Source: Bacteroidota bacterium
GTDB taxonomy: Bacteria > Bacteroidota > Bacteroidia > NS11-12g > UBA955
NCBI GenBank assembly: GCA_947496065.1
Contig: CANMBF010000015.1
Location: forward strand, 1 to 58,182
Length of the DNA stretch: 58,182 bases
Reading direction: 5' to 3'
The notes beneath the pieces are model-generated. The model saw only the letters and a list, made by a program, of their open reading frames with translations, made no database searches and had not been told where the DNA came from. The position numbers were made by a program, and so were the translations under genes. The stretch's first letter is position 1. Each line of letters starts with the position of its first letter. Of the stretch, positions 54,740-58,182 are shown in pieces.

Positions 54740-55996
54740 CTATTTCAACGCTGAATTGCGCTTTTTATACTCTTTAACACCATTTTCTAAGAATTTTAAA
54801 AACTCTTCTGTGTCAAATTGTTTGTGGTTAATTTCACTTCCAACAGGTGTTTGTAACAAGCTTTCCTTTCCATCTAATAAGCAGTAGAGCGGTTGCGATG
54901 ATTTACCAAAATAACACACTTCTATTTCCGTATTTTTTTTGCCCAACGTTTTAATTTCTTGCTTACTAAATCTGCCTACAAAAAAATCTGATGGGTCTAA
55001 TTTTATAACTTTATCATCAACGTATAAAGATGCTATGACATACTCTTCATTGAGTACTTTTAATACGCGAGGATTGCTCCATACTTTCTCTTCCATTTTT
55101 CTGCAATTAACACAGCCATGACCGGTAAAATCAATAAACAATGGCTTCTTTAATTCTTTGGCACAGGCCACCGCTTCATCATAATCATAATAGCCATTCA
55201 AACCATGGGGAATATGCAAATAGTTGCTGAAATTTGGTTTCTTACAAACATTGCCTTTGACACCTTGCGACTCTCTTAAACTGCGATTAATATCAAAATC
55301 TTGGGTACTTATTGGCGGTAAATAGCCAGATAAAAATTTAAGTGGAGCGCCCCATAAACCTGGTATCATATAGACCACAAAGGCCAATGTTGCCATTGAT
55401 AACATCAATCTAGGCACTTTTAAATATTTCATTTCACTGTCATGAGAGAATTTCAATTTACCTAAAAGATAAAGGCCCATTAATCCAAAAATGACAATCC
55501 ATAAACTCAAATAAACTTCTCTATCAAGAATATGCCAGTGATACGTCTGATCGGCAACGCTTAAAAACTTTAAGCCCAAAGCCAATTCAATAAAACCAAA
55601 ACACACCTTTACACTGTTGAGCCAACCACCACCTTTTGGCAAACTATTTAACCAATTGGGGAAAACTGCAAACAATGAAAATGGTAACGCAAAGGCTAAC
55701 CCAAAACCTAACATAGCTATCACAGGACGAATAAACTCGCCTCCTGCGCTTTGCACTAGCACCGATCCTACAATTGGACCCGTGCAAGAAAATGAAACAA
55801 TGGCCAATGTTAAAGCCATAAAAAATATTCCATAGATGCCACCTTTATCAGCTTCTCTATCTACCTTAGTGCTAAGCCAAGATGGTAACATTATTTCGAA
55901 CGCTCCAAAAAATGAAAAAGCAAAAACTAAAAAAATGACAAAGAACAAGGTATTTGGCAACCAATGGGTAGATATAAAACTACCTGCATCTGCGCC
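54740..55996 (-). CDS. dsbD: Thiol:disulfide interchange protein DsbD, 3' part after frameshift
   Basis: This frame carries the second half of DsbD. It has membrane helices with SFSCTGPIVGS (second core Cys), GFELP-type helices FGLAFALPFSLFAVFP, and a C-terminal thioredoxin domain with DFTGHGCVNCRKMEEKVW (CxxC). No ATG exists near its start; the frame reads back through LPNTLFF to FGADAGSFISTHW, exactly the sequence expected to follow GPLTALA of the upstream frame. The two pieces join at an AAA run at 55997-55999 (TTT on the coding strand). An extra T would restore one reading frame of about 720 residues. Confidence 0.85.
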   Translation of the reverse strand, partial: GADAGSFISTHWLPNTLFFVIFLVFAFSFFGAFEIMLPSWLSTKVDREADKGGIYGIFFMALTLAIVSFSCTGPIVGSVLVQSAGGEFIRPVIAMLGFGLAFALPFSLFAVFPNWLNSLPKGGGWLNSVKVCFGFIELALGLKFLSVADQTYHWHILDREVYLSLWIVIFGLMGLYLLGKLKFSHDSEMKYLKVPRLMLSMATLAFVVYMIPGLWGAPLKFLSGYLPPISTQDFDINRSLRESQGVKGNVCKKPNFSNYLHIPHGLNGYYDYDEAVACAKELKKPLFIDFTGHGCVNCRKMEEKVWSNPRVLKVLNEEYVIASLYVDDKVIKLDPSDFFVGRFSKQEIKTLGKKNTEIEVCYFGKSSQPLYCLLDGKESLLQTPVGSEINHKQFDTEEFLKFLENGVKEYKKRNSALK

Positions 55997-56904
55997 AAAG
56001 CAAGAGCAGTTAGGGGGCCAATAATCACATAGATGCCAATAATCGATAGACCAAAAACCATTCCATTCAAAAAAGCTTTCTTTTTACTCTTTTTATCCTT
56101 TAGAAAAAAAGAAACGGTCATCGGTATCATTGGAAAAACGCATGGTGTTAACAAGCCAGCAAGACCTGAAATAAATGCCAAAATAAAAAGACCCCAGTTG
56201 CTTTCTTTATCAGTTTCGGATTGTTCTCCATTAAATGTTTTTGCGATGCAGGTCGCTTGGTCGTTATTGCCATTTAATCTATAGCTACAAGTCTTGAAAT
56301 TGGCCGTATCTTGCTTGCTTGTATCACCACTGCGGGTTGGAGATTGAATATTTATTTTTGGCGTGTCAGTGGTTTCAATTACTTCTTGGGCACCTGTCTC
56401 CCCACATTTCGCTGGATTTCCAATCGCCATTACACTCCCAGAAAAAACCAACGGTGTGAGTCCTCCGAACCCATAGCAAGTAGATTCCGAACACCATTGA
56501 CCTTCTATTCTTCCACTTATTTTAAAATTGGAATTCAATACCCTTACTTTTTGATGTACCTCGGCCCTATCATGAAATTCTCCTACTTCACAATTGAATA
56601 CCTCATCCATAATGATTTTATCACCTATACTGAAAGGATTGCCTTCTAAGCAATAACTTGTATTTTTATCAAAAAACAACTCAAGTTTTAGTGGGCCAAT
56701 ATCACATTTATTAAAAGTGCTATACATGTGCATGCCCTTCGGAACACTCGCTTTAAGAATAACTTCAATGACATCGCCAGTTTTAGGCGCTTTGTTATTA
56801 AAACTAATTGCAAAGACGGGTGGCAATGGCTCTTGCTGCGCATTAACAGAAGGTAAAAACATGCTTAAGCACAAAAGCATGCAGAATAATTTAACACTTT
56901 TCAT
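55927..56904 (-). CDS. dsbD: Thiol:disulfide interchange protein DsbD, 5' part before frameshift
   Basis: DsbD passes electrons from cytoplasmic thioredoxin across the inner membrane to periplasmic reductases. This part has a signal peptide (MKSVKLFCML to VNAQ), the periplasmic DsbD-alpha domain (about 25-180) with FNKCDIGPL and EGQWCSESTC, and the first membrane segments with GLLTPCVFPMIPMTV (first core Cys) and FGLSIIGIYVIIGPLTALA. From there the frame becomes AQMQVVLY and stops at 55927, unlike any DsbD. ATG 56904 was chosen for the signal peptide, with a promoter at 56922-56952. Confidence 0.85.
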   Translation of the reverse strand: MKSVKLFCMLLCLSMFLPSVNAQQEPLPPVFAISFNNKAPKTGDVIEVILKASVPKGMHMYSTFNKCDIGPLKLELFFDKNTSYCLEGNPFSIGDKIIMDEVFNCEVGEFHDRAEVHQKVRVLNSNFKISGRIEGQWCSESTCYGFGGLTPLVFSGSVMAIGNPAKCGETGAQEVIETTDTPKINIQSPTRSGDTSKQDTANFKTCSYRLNGNNDQATCIAKTFNGEQSETDKESNWGLFILAFISGLAGLLTPCVFPMIPMTVSFFLKDKKSKKKAFLNGMVFGLSIIGIYVIIGPLTALALAQMQVVLYLPIGCQIPCSLSFF

Positions 56905-56921
56905 CGTTGTATATATGTTGA

Positions 56922-56952
56922 CAAAAATATGGTGTAAAAAGTTGTCTGCCAA
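56922..56952 (-). promoter_or_regulatory. Promoter of dsbD
   Basis: On the minus strand TTG (56950-56952) is followed after 20 bases by TATTTTTG (56922-56929), and the ATG at 56904 begins 17 bases beyond it. It sits back to back with the promoter of the glucosaminidase gene. Confidence 0.5.
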
Positions 56953-56953
56953 T

Positions 56954-56961
56954 TATTTTTG
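56954..56961 (+). promoter_or_regulatory. -7 element of glucosaminidase gene
   Basis: TATTTTTG matches TAnnTTTG and ends 14 bases before the ATG at 56976. It is 24 bases from the -7 element of the divergent dsbD gene. Confidence 0.45.
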
Positions 56962-56975
56962 AATTTCAAAGACCA

Positions 56976-58182
56976 ATGATTGCTATAAAAAAAACTTATA
57001 TTAGCCTCTGTTTCATTTTTATAATAAACAACGCATTCGCGCAAACACTCAGTGTTAAGCAATACATCGACAGTTTCAAAAACATTGCCATGCGTGAAAT
57101 GATTGAGTATAAAGTTCCTGCTAGTATTACCCTTGCCCAAGGTTTATTGGAGAGTGGCAGCGGAAATAGCCGACTAGCAAAGAATGGAAACAACCATTTT
57201 GGCATAAAGTGTAAAAAAGAGTGGACAGGCTGCACGATATTAGAAGATGATGACGCCTTGCAAGAGTGTTTCCGATGCTATAGCACAGCTGAGGAATCGT
57301 TTAGAGACCATTCGCGTTTTTTAAATGAAAATAAACGTTATGCTTCCTTGTTTACTTTTTCAATAACCGATTATAAATCTTGGGCTGCAGGGCTATTGGC
57401 CGCGGGTTATGCCACGAACCAAAAATATACTGATTTAATAATAGGCTGTATTGAACGCAACAAATTGGCCAAATTTGATACATTGATTGTTAATGGCTAT
57501 AATCCCTATAACCAAGAAATGCCTGCTAATTTCGAAATTATCAATGCCAAACACCTTCCGGTAACTGTGGTTCAACCGAATCAAAATTTAGAAACAATCG
57601 CAACTCAGAATAATAAAACTGAAAAAAAACTCACCAAGTACAATGATTTGAGCTACCACCATATTGAACCAGGAGATGTATTATACTTAAAACCCAAGAA
57701 AAACAAGGCAACGATTCCATCGCATATAGTTGCAGAAGGTGAAGATATGTGGACGATTTCTCAAAAATATGCCATTAAACTCAATGCCCTTTATAAGAAA
57801 AACTTAATGTTACCAGGCACAGAGCCTGTATCGGGAACTGTTTTACAATTACAACATAAAGCAGGTTCTGCACCTGATACGATTCAAAAAACAGGCATTC
57901 AAACAATAAGCACAAGTAATAATATGGAAAATTTGAATGTAACTTTTCATACTGTTACTGCTGGTGAAACTTTATATAGTATCAGTAAACTTTATGGCCT
58001 ATCAGTTGAGGAACTTAAAACAAGTAATAGCTTAACTAGTAATCAATTAATATTGGGCCAAAAATTAAAAATAAAGTCAGCAGGTGCCACAATCAAAACC
58101 CAAGAAAGTGTCAAACACATGGTTAAAACTGGCGATACGCTATACTCAATTTCAAAATTATATGGTATTTCTATCGAAGCTA
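56976..58182 (+). CDS. Glucosaminidase (GH73-like) with LysM repeats, 3' truncated
   Basis: It would cleave beta-1,4 GlcNAc-MurNAc bonds in peptidoglycan. The frame is open to the right edge (402 codons visible). It has a signal peptide (MIAIKKTYIS to AFAQ) and a glucosaminidase domain (about 27-160; PASITLAQGLLESGSGNSRL, NNHFGIKC, SFRDHSRFL and GLLAAGYATNQKY) with Glu in LLES as likely acid. Then come LysM repeats for glycan binding: about 247-298 (GEDMWTISQKY), about 324-368 (VTAGETLYSISKLYGLS), and a third cut by the edge (KTGDTLYSISKLYGIS). It is divergent from dsbD. Confidence 0.92.
   Translation, partial: MIAIKKTYISLCFIFIINNAFAQTLSVKQYIDSFKNIAMREMIEYKVPASITLAQGLLESGSGNSRLAKNGNNHFGIKCKKEWTGCTILEDDDALQECFRCYSTAEESFRDHSRFLNENKRYASLFTFSITDYKSWAAGLLAAGYATNQKYTDLIIGCIERNKLAKFDTLIVNGYNPYNQEMPANFEIINAKHLPVTVVQPNQNLETIATQNNKTEKKLTKYNDLSYHHIEPGDVLYLKPKKNKATIPSHIVAEGEDMWTISQKYAIKLNALYKKNLMLPGTEPVSGTVLQLQHKAGSAPDTIQKTGIQTISTSNNMENLNVTFHTVTAGETLYSISKLYGLSVEELKTSNSLTSNQLILGQKLKIKSAGATIKTQESVKHMVKTGDTLYSISKLYGISIEA

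Noticed and set aside
54612-54887. 91-residue ORF overlapping the end of the T9SS type B gene
   Set aside because: It overlaps two well-supported genes in another frame and has no recognisable features.
55990-56005. Programmed frameshift in dsbD
   Set aside because: No slippery heptamer of the X XXY YYZ type and no following stimulator structure; a simple indel explains the joint better.

Overview
The window looks like a low-GC chromosomal segment of a member of the Bacteroidota. Several secreted proteins end in type IX secretion system (T9SS) sorting domains, type A and type B. Promoters match the Bacteroidota consensus (TTTG upstream, TAnnTTTG as the -7 element), starts lack Shine-Dalgarno sequences, and families such as DUF4399, DUF6428, DUF2271, ELWxxDGT repeats and the long PurF variant are typical of the phylum. 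The genus cannot be read from the sequence. I see no rRNA, CRISPR array, transposase or phage gene.

Layout. 1-5165: the 3' part of a large outer-membrane/coiled-coil protein, then the rimP-nusA operon with its own promoter and a leader hairpin. 5166-7077: two arrays of about 155-bp units built on short palindromes (core CTCC-GTA-GGAG), flanking one small lipoprotein gene. 7078-15143: a periplasmic redox cluster (DUF4399 lipoprotein, monoheme cytochrome lipoprotein, di-heme peroxidase), downstream of a 1690-residue T9SS protein with an esterase-phytase-like domain and two tandem PhoX/DUF839-like domains. 15290-18942: a 59-residue orphan ORF and a five-gene arsenic operon (arsR, DUF6428, acr3, metallophosphoesterase, methyltransferase) that lacks arsC. 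19046-23254: a second T9SS PhoX-like protein with three tandem 200-residue modules. 23598-23705: a truncated tRNA-Arg next to an intact tRNA-Arg(CCT). 24019-26021: two glycosyltransferases.

26541-42479: a beta-barrel protein; a convergent pair of ApbE flavin transferase and T9SS-exported DUF2271 protein that carries a flavinylation motif; a radical SAM/SPASM protein; PurF; AroQ; a metallo-beta-lactamase/double-rhodanese protein; DgkA; porin O/P with a PiT phosphate transporter; PurB; SppA; and a subtilisin. 42486-58182: an ELWxxDGT propeller, a lytic transglycosylase translationally coupled to a giant C25 (gingipain/PorU-like) protease, an RsmI-like methylase, a polytopic membrane protein, a T9SS type B adhesin starting at TTG, a dsbD gene broken by a one-base frameshift, and a glucosaminidase-LysM protein that runs off the right edge.

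Themes are envelope biogenesis, T9SS export, phosphate handling (two PhoX-like proteins, porin O/P, PiT) and extracytoplasmic redox chemistry (cytochromes, DsbD, ApbE/DUF2271). The items most worth a second look are the palindromic arrays at 5205-7036, the ApbE/DUF2271 pair, the arsC-less ars operon with a phosphoesterase, the rimP leader hairpin, and the group of genes whose -7 element sits almost against the ATG.
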